From contig KV918800.1 in NCBI GenBank assembly GCA_002049455.2, forward strand, positions 1 to 64,000: a stretch of 64,000 nucleotides of DNA, written 5' to 3'. Positions 1 to 10,383 of the stretch are shown here, in pieces. A program made the translations under genes and the position numbers. The notes under the pieces are model-generated. The model did no database searches. It saw only the letters and a program-made list of their open reading frames with translations, and was not told the origin of the DNA. Source of the DNA: Porphyra umbilicalis (lineage: Eukaryota; Rhodophyta; Bangiophyceae; Bangiales; Bangiaceae). The stretch's first letter is position 1. Each line of letters begins with the position of its first letter.

Positions 1-546
1 AAGCCCGAGGGCCTCGACGACTCCCTGCCCGGCTACGCGGGCTTTGACCCGTTTGGCTTTTGTGCCAACATTGACCAGCGGTGGATGGTGGAGGGGGAGG
101 TCAAGAATGGGCGCGCCGCGTGCCTCGGCTGCCTGGGCATCCTCGTGCAGGAGTTCATCCACCTGCCCAACTCGAACTACCAGAACCCGCTGCCGGCTGG
201 CGCGTGGGCAGACGTGCCGACGGTGGCCCTGTGGCAGATCTTCATCTTTTGTGGGCTGTTTGAGTTGGCTTCCTATGGCGGCAACGTCACCTATGACCTG
301 ATGCTCCCCTTCTTTGACAAGCACCCCGAGCGCGAAGGCGGCACGTTTGGCCTCGACTTCCTGAACGTCCTCGGCGGCAGCGCCGCCAAGACGGAGAAGG
401 CCAAGCAGCTGCGCACGGTGGAGATCAAGTTTGGCCGCTTGGCCATGATCGCGGTGGGTGGTATGATTGTTCAGACGATGCTCTTCAAGCAGCCGATCGT
501 GTACAATCTCCTGCACTTCCAGCCGGAGAGGATCTTTGCGCCGTAA
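1..546 (+). CDS. Light-harvesting complex (chlorophyll-binding) protein, 5' truncated by the window edge
   Basis: The frame is open from base 1 and ends at TAA 544-546, leaving 181 residues of the mature region. It carries the LHC signature GFDPFGF (residues 14-20), preceded by DDSLPGYA. The first pigment-binding helix follows around VEGEVKNGRAACLGCLG, then a hydrophobic second helix (VALWQIFIFCGLFELAS), and the third helix EIKFGRLAMIAVGGM. The paired E-x-x-(N/F)-GR motifs are the chlorophyll-binding, helix-crossing motifs of this family. Family knowledge places the product in the thylakoid membrane, delivering excitation energy to a photosystem, most likely photosystem I if this is a red alga. 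The transit peptide and start codon lie upstream of the window. No intron is seen. I cannot assign the LHC subfamily from the sequence alone. Confidence 0.93.
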   Translation, partial: KPEGLDDSLPGYAGFDPFGFCANIDQRWMVEGEVKNGRAACLGCLGILVQEFIHLPNSNYQNPLPAGAWADVPTVALWQIFIFCGLFELASYGGNVTYDLMLPFFDKHPEREGGTFGLDFLNVLGGSAAKTEKAKQLRTVEIKFGRLAMIAVGGMIVQTMLFKQPIVYNLLHFQPERIFAP

Positions 547-1285
547 GGCGCTTGGGTGGTGGGTGGTGTGAAGGAGGTAGTGGGGGGGTCGGACTTGGCC
601 CACTGGGGGTACAGCCGGGAAGACGGCTGTCATTGCATGCTCGACTTTGTTGCCATAGCGTGAGAATCCCTACATGTTTGCCCATCCTGGTGGCGCGTCT
701 CGCACTCACTCTCACCACGGGTGGGGTGTCACGCGATGGGGAGGAAGAAGAGAAGACGCACCAGCCAAACCCGGATCAATGAACGGGCACGGTGATTGGC
801 AGACACGCCGAACGGTCTGGATTTCCTTCCGGCGGTTCGTTCTCGTCTATGCTGCAAGGCACCTTCATAGGTGCCCCACCGAGGTCTGCGAGTCTCACCT
901 GCAACAGCTGCTGCAACAGCTGTTCATACTGCTCCATAGATGCTTGTTGTATAAAGACGAGGTCCCATGCCATGTTGTCTCAGAGCGTCATGCCCCAAAG
1001 CACACATCCACCAGAAGGCCGAAAAACTGTGGCAAGTGCGGGTGGCGCTCCACAAGCTCCGCGCACAGTGTGCCCCACCATCAAGCACCCGATTCCCTCC
1101 ACATACACCCGAGGCCCACGCGTAGAGACGAGGGCGTCCCCATCCTTGCCGGTCGCATTCACCCCCCCCACACTCCCCAATAAAAATCGCCTCGGCCGCG
1201 ACACCCGACACGGCCCGCCCCCTCCCCTCCCCACCGCCGCCGCGCCCCCACCCACCGACGCCCCTCCACGCGGCCGCCCCCCCCC
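547..1285. other. Gene-free stretch between convergent LHC and UPF0301 genes
   Basis: This is the 3' flank of the LHC gene and of the minus-strand UPF0301 gene. Open frames here are short and lack domain-like content. I see no RNA gene or repeat. Confidence 0.5.
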
Positions 1286-3223
1286 CTACATCTCCCCATA
1301 CGCGTGGCGGCTGAGTTTGCGGAACGGCTCGCCCATCGCCTCCATCACCTCCCGCCACAGGGGCACCGGCAGGCCGACGCACTGCTTGGTCACCACCTCC
1401 CCACACACGCTCGCGACAAACGCTTCGCCCGCCTCGACGGTTTGCGCGAGGCCGCCCCGCGGCCACCGCACGGCGCCCCAAAACAGGCGCAAGTCGGCGG
1501 GGTCCGCGCCCCCCGCCCGCACCGCCGCCGCCGCCGCCGCCACCGCCCGCGCGCCGCCGGCGTACACGCCGGGGATGAGGGGGTACGTGTGGGGGATGGT
1601 CGACAAGCCGGTGAGGAGCGTCAACACCACGGGGGGGGCGCCGCCGCCGCCGCCGCCTCCGCCGCCGCCACCGCCGCCACCGCCGCCACCGTCGCCGCGC
1701 GCGGCAAAGGCGGCGGCGGCCGACGGTGGGGGGACGCCCCACCCCCACGCCTCGGCGGCAGTGGCGGGGGGCGGCGCCGCGTCGGCGTCGTCCCCCCCCC
1801 CCCGCCACCGCCGCCGCTGCTGCCGCCGTCGGGCGAGGCGGGGGCGGCGGGCGGCGGCCGCCGTCGGGGCGGCGGCGGCGGCGCGCCGAGCACCCCCGGC
1901 GCCGAGTCGCCGCCGCCCAAGTAGAGGGGCGTCGGCGCGAGGGCGGCCAAGTCGGCGGGCGACGCGACGCCCGCCGCCACGAGCGACCGCCGCACGGACG
2001 GGTGGTCCGCGAGGGTGCCGAGGTGCGGCGACAGGGGGCGGTTGAGGAGGACGCCCCAGGTGTCCCCGCGGAGGGGGCTGTCCAAGTCGTCTGGGGGGGG
2101 GGGGGGGAGGGGGGGCGGGGGCGCCCGCCGGGGGCGGGGCTCGCGGCGTCGGCCGCGGCCGTGCCGGCCGTGTCGCCGTCGGGGGTGTGGGCGGTGAGGA
2201 AGACGACCGCTTGGGTCATGTAGGGGGCGTTGGGGGTGACGACGGCGGGGTGGGCGGCAACGACCGCGCCGACTTCGGGGACGGACAACTGCAGGGTGGG
2301 GAGGGGGAGCGTGTGGCAAGCGTGAGCATTGCCGAACCGAAACAAAAAGGACGCAAAGCCACAAGTGCACATTGTCAGTATGGGGACAGCAGCGCACGCG
2401 TGGGGCGGCCAGCGTACCGACCGACGGTGGATACGACGCGGCGCCTGCCTCGAGGACGGAAACACACAAGCACGCACGGACAAGCAGACCACCCCCCCCA
2501 TCCCACGCAGCCGCCCGTCGACACCCCAGGTGGCGCCCGCCATCCACACCAAGCAGCACTCCCCCCCCTCCTCCCAACGCTCGCCCGCCCCCCTGATCCC
2601 CCCCCCCCCCACCCCCCCACGTACGCTGTGCGCCCAGTAGCCGCGCGGGTGCTCCCGCCGGCGCGCCGCAAAGGCGGCCTCCCCCCCACACACCAGCGCC
2701 GCGCGGAAGCGGCGCCAGGCGCCGTCGGCGGCCGCGTCGGCGACCGGCGGCGGCGCGTCGGCCCCGCCGTCCCCGCCGCCGCCGCCGTCCCCGCCGCCGC
2801 CGCCGCCGCCGCCGCCCGCTGCGATAGCGTCGGCGGCGGCGGCGCCGTCGCCGCCGACGCGTCGCGGGGCACCCGCGTCGGCCGCGTCGGCGCCGTCGGC
2901 GGCGCCCGCGTCGCCGCCGCCGCCGCCGCTGCTGCCGCTGCTGCTGCCGCCGCCGCCGTCGGCGGCGGCGGTGGCGGCCACCCACCCACGCGCCGCCGCC
3001 GCCGCCGCCGCGCGGCGGCGGGGGTGGGGGGGGGGAAACGCCCGCACGCCGCGGTGGGGGGGGGGGCACGCCCCCCACCGACCCGCGGCAGCGCCGGGCG
3101 GCGGCGCGGCGGGGGCGGCGGCCGGCGGGGCGGGGGGGGCCGCCGCCGCCGCCGCCGCCGGCGGGCGCGACAAAGGCGGTTGGCGGGGGGCGGCGGGGGG
3201 CGGGCGGGGGGCGGGGGGGGCAT
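1286..3223 (-). CDS. UPF0301/AlgH (YqgE) family protein, probably plastid-targeted; one intron and frames broken at C runs
   Basis: Several pieces match the plant/algal UPF0301 layout in order. They are an N-terminal TAFVAPAGG stretch (a plastid transit cleavage-type motif), then WRRFRAALVCGG and YWAHS, then SVPEVGAVVAAHP. Next come TWGVLLNRPLSPHLGTL and PLYLGGGD (the YqgE core), and the C-terminal blocks YPLIPGVYAGG, DLRLFWGA and PLWREVMEAMGE followed by LSRHAYGEM and stop. An intron fits at 2289-2624, with GTACGTG at its 5' end and CCTGCAG at its 3' end; it is 336 nt and stays open in frame. The pieces lie in different frames that change at poly-C tracts, for instance near 2090-2102, so the printed sequence does not give one ORF. 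The start at 3223 is the first ATG after a 21-nt poly-A/T tract and is uncertain. The molecular function of the family is unknown. Confidence 0.7.
2289..2624 (-). other. Predicted GT-AG intron in the UPF0301 gene
   Basis: On the minus strand the exon ends ...GCGCACAGC at 2625 and GTACGTG starts at 2624. The acceptor CCCTGCAG ends at 2289, before TTGTCCGTCCCC. Removing it joins WAHS to LSVPEVG, matching the spacing in plant UPF0301 proteins. Confidence 0.6.
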
Positions 3224-3245
3224 GGTTGCGGGCGGGAGAACAGAC

Positions 3246-3266
3246 AAAAAAAAAAAAAAAAAAAAA
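3246..3266. repeat. Poly-A tract of 21 nt (poly-T on the coding strand of the UPF0301 gene)
   Basis: This single-base run lies just 5' of the proposed UPF0301 start codon. It probably sits in the leader rather than encoding a phenylalanine run. Confidence 0.7.
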
Positions 3267-4388
3267 GAAACAGGGACAGGCAAGACGTGGTGGGGGGAGG
3301 GATGGCGACGGCGGGAAATGGGTGCCGGTCGGCGGCCAGGGGCGGCGGGGCGATGGCGTCGGCCGCGTGGAGAGATGCCGGCGGGGGCCACACGCGGAGC
3401 ACCGCGGCGCGTGCCGCGCGTGGAGGCGGCGTGGACGGCACGCACCCCCATATCTCCTTGGACCGGGGGTGTATTTACTGGCGGCGCCTGTGGGATAAAG
3501 TCCTAGACTTGCCCACAGGGGCAACGCGCGCGGGGTTGGGCCGGCGCGCGCCACCAACCCACTTTTCGCCTGGAAGGGGCCAACCCGACGCGAACTTTGG
3601 GGGGGCGCACGCGCGGCACGCCGACCCGCGGATCAAACGGGCGGCCCCGTTTGGCGATGCGCCCGCGCCGCCGATGGGCAGAGGCGGCGCGTCGTCGTCG
3701 CGGCGCGCAGCGACGCCCGCGCCGCGCGCGGCCGCGGTCGGCCGTTGCGCGCGGGATTCGGTGCGGATGCGGACGCCCGTCGGGTAGATTCCGCCGTTCA
3801 CACCGGCAGCCGCGGATACCGCCGCCGCCGACGGTGTCCCCCTCCGCGGTGGCGGTGGTGACCGGCGCGGCGGCCCAGAGGATCAACCCCCGTGGCTGCC
3901 GCCCCCGCCGCCCCCCCTTCCCCCCCCGCGCCGGCCGTCGGCAAAGCCGCCCGCCGTGTGCGGCGGTGCTCCCACCCCTACGGACCGCTGCAGCGGCCGC
4001 AGAGACGCTCCCGCACGCCCGCCCCTGCGGCCTGCGGCGCGCGCCCCAGAGACGGTTTTTTTTGGGGGGGCGCCGCCCCGCGGGGACGGGCGGTAGCGTT
4101 GTGGCGTGTGGGCGGCACGGCGGCTGGGCGGCGCGCTCCTGGCGGGGAAGCGGCGCCAATGGTGGCGGTTGCGTGGCTGCGGGGAGGGCGGGGGGGGGCG
4201 CGGGTGGCCGATGGAATCTCGGGCGTGCGTGCATCCCGCGCCGCGCGGCCGCTATGGCCGCTCGATGCTGCCGCATCAGGTGCTTGGGGGGGGGGCTCGG
4301 CAGCGGCGTCGGGGCGCTGCGGGGCGGGCTGGGGGGGCGGGGGGCTCAGGGCGCGCTTGGCGTTTGGCTCCAGGGACGGCGGAGCGGC
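3267..4388. other. GC-rich intergenic stretch between divergent UPF0301 and PstS-like genes
   Basis: This is the shared upstream region of two divergently transcribed genes. All frames are rich in Arg, Ala, Pro and Gly without recognisable motifs. No gene is supported. Confidence 0.45.
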
Positions 4389-4393
4389 TATAA
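4389..4393 (+). promoter_or_regulatory. Possible TATA box of the PstS-like gene
   Basis: TATAA lies within GGCTATAAGAAC, 126 bp upstream of the ATG at 4519. It stands out in a sequence otherwise almost devoid of AT, and is the only TATA-like match just ahead of this gene. Confidence 0.35.
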
Positions 4394-4518
4394 GAACGAC
4401 GGTCGACGGGCACCCACCGGCTTCCTGCTTGAGCGGCAGTACCGCAGCTCCAGCGACTACCTCATCCCCCATCCCTCACTTCTTCAACGGTCCTCCCCCC
4501 CCTCGCTGACGCGCTACC

Positions 4519-5502
4519 ATGGCCAAGGCTACCCTCATTGCGTCGGTCGCCTCGGTGGCGGTGCTCGCCGCCGCCGCCGCCGCCGCCCCCGCCGCCGCGC
4601 TAGTCACCCTCAATGCGGCCGGCGCGTCCTTCCCCCAAGCCATCTACACCAAGTGGTTCGCCGCCGCGTCCGGGTGGAACACGGTCGTCAAGTATGCGGC
4701 GGTCGGCTCGGGCGCGGGCATTAAGCGCTTCGCCGCCGGCACGGTGGACTTTGGCGCGACTGACTCGACGCTCGATAATAAGGAGGTGGCGGCGATCCCC
4801 CGCGGCGTCGTGCAAATCCCCATGGTCGGCGGCGCCGTCGCGGTTGTGTACAACAAGCGCGGCTGCAACTTGTCGCTGTCGCAGGCGCAGCTCGTGCAAA
4901 TCTTCCTCGGCAAGCTGAACAACTGGAAGGCGGTCGGGTGCGCCGCGGCGCCGATCCGCGTCGTCTACCGGGCCGACGCGTCGGGCACGACCGCGTCGTT
5001 TACGACGTCCCTCCTCGCGTTTAGCAAGGCGTGGGCGCGCGTCGGCGCCGGCAAGACCGTCAAGTGGCCGGTCGGCGTTGGCAAAAAGGGCTCGTCGGGC
5101 GTGGCCAACTTTGTCGGGGCTACCCCCAACACCATTTCGTACGTGTCGTTTGGGGCGGCGCAGGCCAAGGGCTTGCAGATTGCGGCGCTGGCAAACGCGG
5201 CGGGCAAGCGGGTCAAGCCGACGGCCGTGACGATGGTCGCGGGCTTGTCGAAAATTCCGCTCGACGGTGCCAACCGGGGGACCGACCCCAACCCGAAGGG
5301 CGCCAGCAGCTACCCAATCGTCTCGTACACGTGGGTGTTGGCCTACGCGCGGGGCAACAAGAAGCTCGCGGCGCTCCGCACGACCCTTTTGTATATGCTG
5401 TCGCCGAAGGCGCAGGGGCAGGCCAACGGCCTCGGCTTTGTGCGTCTGCCGGCGCCGGTGCGCATGCGCTCCCTGCGGGCGGTGCGGTCCCTCAAGGCGT
5501 AG
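4519..5502 (+). CDS. PstS-like periplasmic-type phosphate-binding protein
   Basis: This is a 327-residue intronless ORF. Residues 1-27 form a hydrophobic Ala-rich signal peptide. The mature part opens with LNAAGASFPQAIYTKWF, the hallmark start of PstS proteins. It continues with VGSGAGIKRFAAGTVDFGATDS (residues ~59-80) and YRADASGTTASFTTSL (~152-167), both known phosphate-contact regions of the fold. Length and layout match bacterial PstS, the solute-binding subunit of the Pst ABC transporter. No partner genes (pstC, pstA or pstB) are nearby, so in this genome it is probably a secreted or plastid/lumen phosphate-binding protein rather than part of an operon. Base composition equals its neighbours, so contamination is unlikely. 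The bacterial character suggests an old gene transfer (inference). Confidence 0.88.
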   Translation: MAKATLIASVASVAVLAAAAAAAPAAALVTLNAAGASFPQAIYTKWFAAASGWNTVVKYAAVGSGAGIKRFAAGTVDFGATDSTLDNKEVAAIPRGVVQIPMVGGAVAVVYNKRGCNLSLSQAQLVQIFLGKLNNWKAVGCAAAPIRVVYRADASGTTASFTTSLLAFSKAWARVGAGKTVKWPVGVGKKGSSGVANFVGATPNTISYVSFGAAQAKGLQIAALANAAGKRVKPTAVTMVAGLSKIPLDGANRGTDPNPKGASSYPIVSYTWVLAYARGNKKLAALRTTLLYMLSPKAQGQANGLGFVRLPAPVRMRSLRAVRSLKA

Positions 5503-6521
5503 TGCGATTGGGTTGGCGAGGTGGTCGGTGGGGGTTGAAGGGCGCGCGAGCCACCGACCGTCGCTCTCGGCGTGCCCGGCACTGTAGTTGGCACTTCTAC
5601 AGTGGGGGACGGGGAGAGGGAGCCTATCGAGAGCACTGCACTGTGTGGAGGTCTCGCATTGTTCGTACTTAGGTCGGTCGCAGATTAGCTGTGACCGTAT
5701 GGTTAGTTGTGGTTTAGGGTAGTTTCTGATGGATTCCATAATGGATCCCGACGCGTCTGCCGGCTGCGCCGGTGCGACGGCAGTCTTTCCACGCATGTTT
5801 CACACACTATGCCCGACTTGCTGCTGGTGGACGTGACGATCACTGCGCCACTCGACGTGGATGGCCTCTCACCGTCCCCATCTCGCGTGTGTGAACAGTG
5901 CTCTGGAAAGCGGCAGCGGGAGACGTTGTGAGAACTGAATGAGACGTTGCAACGTGTCGTCACGTTTCCCATCTCTCTGATCTGTGCCCCGAGTGCCGCC
6001 ACCGGCCTCTCTGCCCTGAGAGAGCCCCCGCCCCCCGCCACATGGACGGTTTTCTTCCCCCTCGGCTGGCCGAGCAGAACGCGTCGCGCCTCTGCGGTGG
6101 GAGGTCGCGATGGCGTCGTCCACTCCTATCGCTGCAGCCGTGGCAAACGCGGCGTTCGTCGAGGTCGTGGCGGCAGGCAGCGGCGCAGACCTCATCGGTC
6201 GCAGTGACGTGCTGCCGACAATGGCGGCGGACTGTTCGCGGGCGGCTGGCAAAGCTGCGCGACGCCGGGTGGGGAAAAGACCGCTCACGCGTCGCCAACG
6301 GGTCTTTGACTCGTTCCTACACACCGTGTCTGTGGGCGCCGACCCCGTCCGCGGCGCGATGCCCGACCACCCGCGGGGCACAGGGTGTGGCACGTGCACC
6401 GCGCACCAGCGCCCACAAGAAAAAAAAACAGAATAAGCGCCAACACCGCCCCCACAAGAGCGCGAGCGCGACCACGCGGGCCCAGATGTCTGGCGCCACG
6501 CCCGCCCGCGTGCCACACCAG
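5503..6521. other. Intergenic stretch between convergent PstS-like and Hint-protein genes
   Basis: This stretch is less GC-rich than its surroundings. Open frames are short and unrelated to known motifs. It probably holds 3' untranslated regions; nothing else is supported. Confidence 0.4.
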
Positions 6522-9466
6522 TCAAGAGTTAAACGCGGGAGTGCACCAAGGCGCCCACCCCGACGGCCACCACACGTGCGGCCGCCGGCCCAGCCGCCGC
6601 CGCCGTTGGCCCGAGGACGCACGACCGCGCGGGCGTCCCCCCCTCCGACCGGGCGACCCGACCAGCCCCGCCGCCCGCGCCACGCGGTACACCCACCGCG
6701 CCGGAGCCAGCAGCGCGGCGGCGACCGCCGGCTCCACCGCACGGGTGTAGCAGCTGACGGCCACCCCGTCCACGACCAGCCGCCCGTCGAGGGTGTGGGG
6801 GTTGAACAGGCCCGCCGCGACGACGCGGTCGACGGCCGTGACGGTCAGCGGGCGGCCGTCGCCGCCGATCAGCACGTCGCCAACCGCCACCGCGTCGGCC
6901 GCCGTCAGCCGCCCGCCGATGTACACATAGTGGCCCGGCGACGCGAGCAGCGGCGGGCGCGTCGCCGCCCTTGTGGCATTGCCACCCGCCACGCACGCAC
7001 CGTCGGTGGGGGTGGTGGTGATGGCCACAAACGGGTGGACACCGCCGCGCGTGTAGTGCGACCACGCGTAGACGTCGCTGGTGCGGCCGGGCGACGAGCG
7101 GACAGTGGCGCCAACGGTCAGGCGGCCGCTGCCGACAGCCACGCGGGTGCCGTCGGCCAACTCGACGGTCGCCGACGCCGGGAAGCACGAGCGCGCGTCG
7201 TCGTTGGCGGGGGCGGCGGTAGGTGCTGCCGTCGGCGCCACCGCAGGCTCAACTGGTGCGTCACTGACGGTGGGGGCGGGGGCGGGGGCGGGGGCAGCGA
7301 CGGCGGCGGTAGGTGCTGCCGACGGCGTCGCCACGGGCTCAACAGGAGTGTCACTGACGGCGGGAGCAGGGGCGGCGGGGGTGGCGGCGGCGGCGGTAGG
7401 TGCTGCCGTCGGCGTCGCCGCAGGCTCAACTGGAGCGTCACTGACGGCGGGGGCAGGGGCGGCGGGAGCGGCGGCGGCGGCAGTAGGTGCTGCCGTCGGC
7501 GTCGCCGCAGACCCAACTGGAGCGTCGCTGACGGCGGGAGCAGGGGCGGCGGGGGCGGCGGCGGCGGCGGTAGGTGCTGCCGTCGGCGTCGCCGCAGGCC
7601 CATCTGGAGTGTCACTGACGGCGGGGGCAGGGGCGGCGGGGGCGGCGGCGGCGGCGGTAGGTGCTGCCGTCGGCGTCGCCGCAGGCCCATCTGGAGCGTC
7701 GCTGACGGCGGGGGCGGCGGCGGCGGTAGGTGCTGCCGTCGGCGCCACCGCAGGCTCACCTGGAGCGTCACTGACGGCAGGGGCGGGGGCGGCGGGGGCG
7801 GCGGCGGCGGCGGTGGGTGCTGCCGACGACGTTGCCGCAGGCTCAACTGGAGCGTCACTGACGGCGGGGGCAGGGGCGGCGGGGGCGGCGGTAGCGACGG
7901 TAGGTGCTGCCGTCGGCGTCGCCGCGGGCTCAGCTGGAGCGTCGCTGACGGCGGGGGCGGGGGCGGCGGTAGGTGCTGCCGTCGGCGCCACCGCAGGCTC
8001 ACCTGGAGCGTCACTGACGGCAGGGGCGGGGGCGGCGGGGGCGGCGGCGGCGGCGGTAGGTGCTGCCGTCAGCGTCGCCGCGGGCTCAACAGGAGTGTCA
8101 CTGACGGCGGGAGCAGGGGCGGCGGGGGCGGCGGCGGCGGCGGTAGGTGCTGCCGTCGGCGTCGCCGCAGGCTCAGCTGGAGCGGCACTGACGGCGGGGG
8201 TGGGGGCGACGGGAGCAGCGGCGGCGACTGTAGGTGCTGCCGTCGGCGTCGCCGCAGGCCCATCTGGAGTGTCACTGACGGCAGGGGCGGGGGCGGCGGT
8301 ACGTGCTGCCGTCGCCGTCGCCGCGGGCTCAACTGGAGCGTCGCTGACGGCGGGGTCGGCGGCGGGGGCGGCCGCGGGGGCGGCCGAGGGAGTGGGGGAG
8401 GGCGCCTCGGGGCGCCCCTCAGGGGTCGGTGACGCCGACAGCGTCGCTGGGGCGCCGGCGTCCGGAGCACCCCCCGGCGGCGCCGCCGCAGGGGATTCAA
8501 AGGGGGTGGCAGTCGGGCTTGCGGTTGGGGCAGCGGGCGGTGAAAGCGTGGCGCTCGTCGTCGGCGTGGGCGTGGGAGTTCCAGACGGCTCCACCAGGGT
8601 CGGCACCGTTCCGGGTGTTGGGGTTGACGTGACGGCGGCGGCGGGCGACGCACTTGGGGTGGGTGACGCGCTCGGCGTTGCGGTTGGCGTCGCGGTTGGC
8701 GACGGGGACGGCGTCGCCGTTGCCGCCTCGCGCTCCGTATAAAAACACAACCCGCGGTCCGCGAGCGTCACGACAAAGCGGCGCCCCCCCCCACCCGCAC
8801 GTTGAGGTCGAGGAGCGTCACGCCCGGCTCGACGCCCCTGCCAAAGAGGAAGAGGGTGCCGACGCCGAGGCGGATCCACCCCCCCTCCCCACACACCCGC
8901 CCCGCCGCTTCGTAGCCGACGAGGAGCCCCGCGGGGGAGCGGCGGATGGCCGCCACCAGCCGCTGCCCGCGGTCGTCGAGGGCGGCGAGCGCGTCGTGGA
9001 CGGCGCCGAGGCCCCGCGCCGCCGCGTCGGCGGGCGCGTCGAGGAGCTCCGCGGGCACGAGCACCGTCGTGCCCGCCGTGCACGCTTCCGCGGCGGCGGT
9101 CATGGTCATGGCCGCCGCGGAGACGCGCGCGTACCCGTCGTACGGGCCGCGGTAGGCGGCGTGCGCGAATTGGGTGACTTTGCACCCGCCCCCGCCGACG
9201 AGGGAGGGCGCCTGCACAAAGGTGCCGACCGCGTCGTCAAAGGAGAGGAGGGGGGACGGCCCTCGGCGAGCCGCAGACCACCCGCCCGCAGGCGGGGGAG
9301 CAGGGCGCGCGACCGCCGCCGTGGCGGCAGCGGCAACGGCGCCGTCGGCAGCAACGGCGGCAGCCGGCGACACGGCCGCCACGCCCACCAGCACCGCCGC
9401 CAGCGCCACCGCCCAGCGACACGCCAGCGTCGGCGAGGCCGCCGCGCACCGCGCGGCGCCGCCCAT
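6522..9466 (-). CDS. Secreted protein with C-terminal hedgehog-type Hint (Hog-like) autoprocessing domain
   Basis: The start ATG at 9466 opens a protein of about 980 residues. A signal-anchor-like segment ([20 protein letters not shown]) is followed by a ~190-residue globular region with at least four Cys (in [30 protein letters not shown]). A very long Pro/Thr/Ala/Ser linker comes next. The C-terminal ~180 residues form the Hint domain. It begins at [14 protein letters not shown] with the catalytic Cys first, has the conserved His in [10 protein letters not shown], the [10 protein letters not shown] turn, and ends near GVAVSCYT, resembling the hedgehog Hog terminus. By family knowledge such domains cleave themselves off, sometimes adding a sterol to the released part. 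The frame breaks once, at the 9-C run 8784-8792, which joins [10 protein letters not shown] to [11 protein letters not shown]. Hint domains of this type occur outside animals, including in some algae. Confidence 0.82.
7194..8370 (-). repeat. Coding tandem repeat, about 14 units of 65-90 bp
   Basis: This region inside the Hint-protein gene encodes units such as [18 protein letters not shown], each followed by an [15 protein letters not shown] spacer. On the plus strand each unit contains CACTGACGG or CGCTGACGG. Units differ mainly by loss of the Ala-rich spacer, which points to unequal exchange. It is probably an extended, possibly glycosylated stalk (inference). Confidence 0.85.
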
Positions 9467-10383
9467 CGCGTCGGCCCGCCCGGGCGCGGCACCCCCGCAC
9501 AGCCCCCCCCCCCCACAGCCGGTCGCGGGGCGCGCCACACCCACACCCGCGCACGGCAGCGGCGCCGCCCCCGCCGCGCGCCCGCCGCCGCTCAACCAAT
9601 GGTGCGGACGCCGCTCGCCGCAGACGCGTCGGCGCCCAACGCCGCCGGCCGTCGCCGCGGGCGCCGTGATAAAGGGCCCCCGCCCGCCCGCGGGCGGCGG
9701 CGAGCCGCCGGCCGGCCGCCCACCCACCCCCGCCGCTCATGGGGGGGAGGAGGGCGGGGGCGCCCGCCGTCGGCGGCGGCGGCGGCGGCGGCGGCGCCGC
9801 CGCCGCCGCCGCCGCCGGCCGACCGCGCCGCGGTCGCGCGCGGCGGCGCGCCCGTGGGGGGGCGCGCCGGCGCGCCGCGCGGCCGCGCCGCGGCCGCCGC
9901 GCGCCGCCGCGCCGCGCGCCACCCGCAACGCCAGACGGGCGGGCGGCGGGGAGCGGCGGTGACCGCGACGGCCGCGGCGCCGCCGCCACGGACGCCCGGG
10001 CGGCGGCCGCCGGGGGGCGCGGCGGCACCGGGACGCAGGCGCCGTGGCGGGGGGGATCACGGCACGCGCGGCGGGGAGGGGGGGGGGGGGGGGCGCGCGG
10101 CAGACCCCGTCGGCGACCGCCACGTGCGGCGCTGCTGCTGACAAAGGGCGGTCAGGATCAGAGGGGCGATTCACGGTTTCCTGCTGCTTCCCTTGGGCAG
10201 AGATGGGAGGTGATTTTTATTTGATTTCTAATACATATATACCATGCTGATTTTTATGATTTTCATCATTTACACAGTGGGCCTCACGATTTAAGTAACG
10301 TGGGCATTCTCCTGCTGACACTGATGCGACCCGACCGTGCGGGTGTGCACCGACGAGCGAGTGTCGTGGTCCTCGTGGAGCTC
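9467..10383. other. Extremely GC-rich gene-free stretch upstream of the Hint-protein gene
   Basis: GC homopolymers and CCG/GGC runs dominate until about 10130. A short AT-rich patch follows at 10200-10290 with several TATATA-like strings. ORFs on all frames are compositional artefacts. Confidence 0.4.

Noticed and set aside
924..3557. 877-codon minus-strand ORF as one protein
   Set aside because: It spans real UPF0301 exons but reads through the intron and into the wrong frame after C runs. Most of its length is compositional Ala/Arg/Gly/Pro.
7194..8370. CRISPR-like regular repeats
   Set aside because: Units vary in length, are in frame within a coding region and have no unique spacers. This is a coding tandem repeat in a eukaryote.
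6042..8742. Plus-strand ORFs of 796 and 553 codons opposite the Hint gene
   Set aside because: They are antisense readings of the Ala/Pro/Thr repeat (Gly/Arg-rich or Gly/Ala/Val-rich). The minus strand carries signal peptide and Hint domain.
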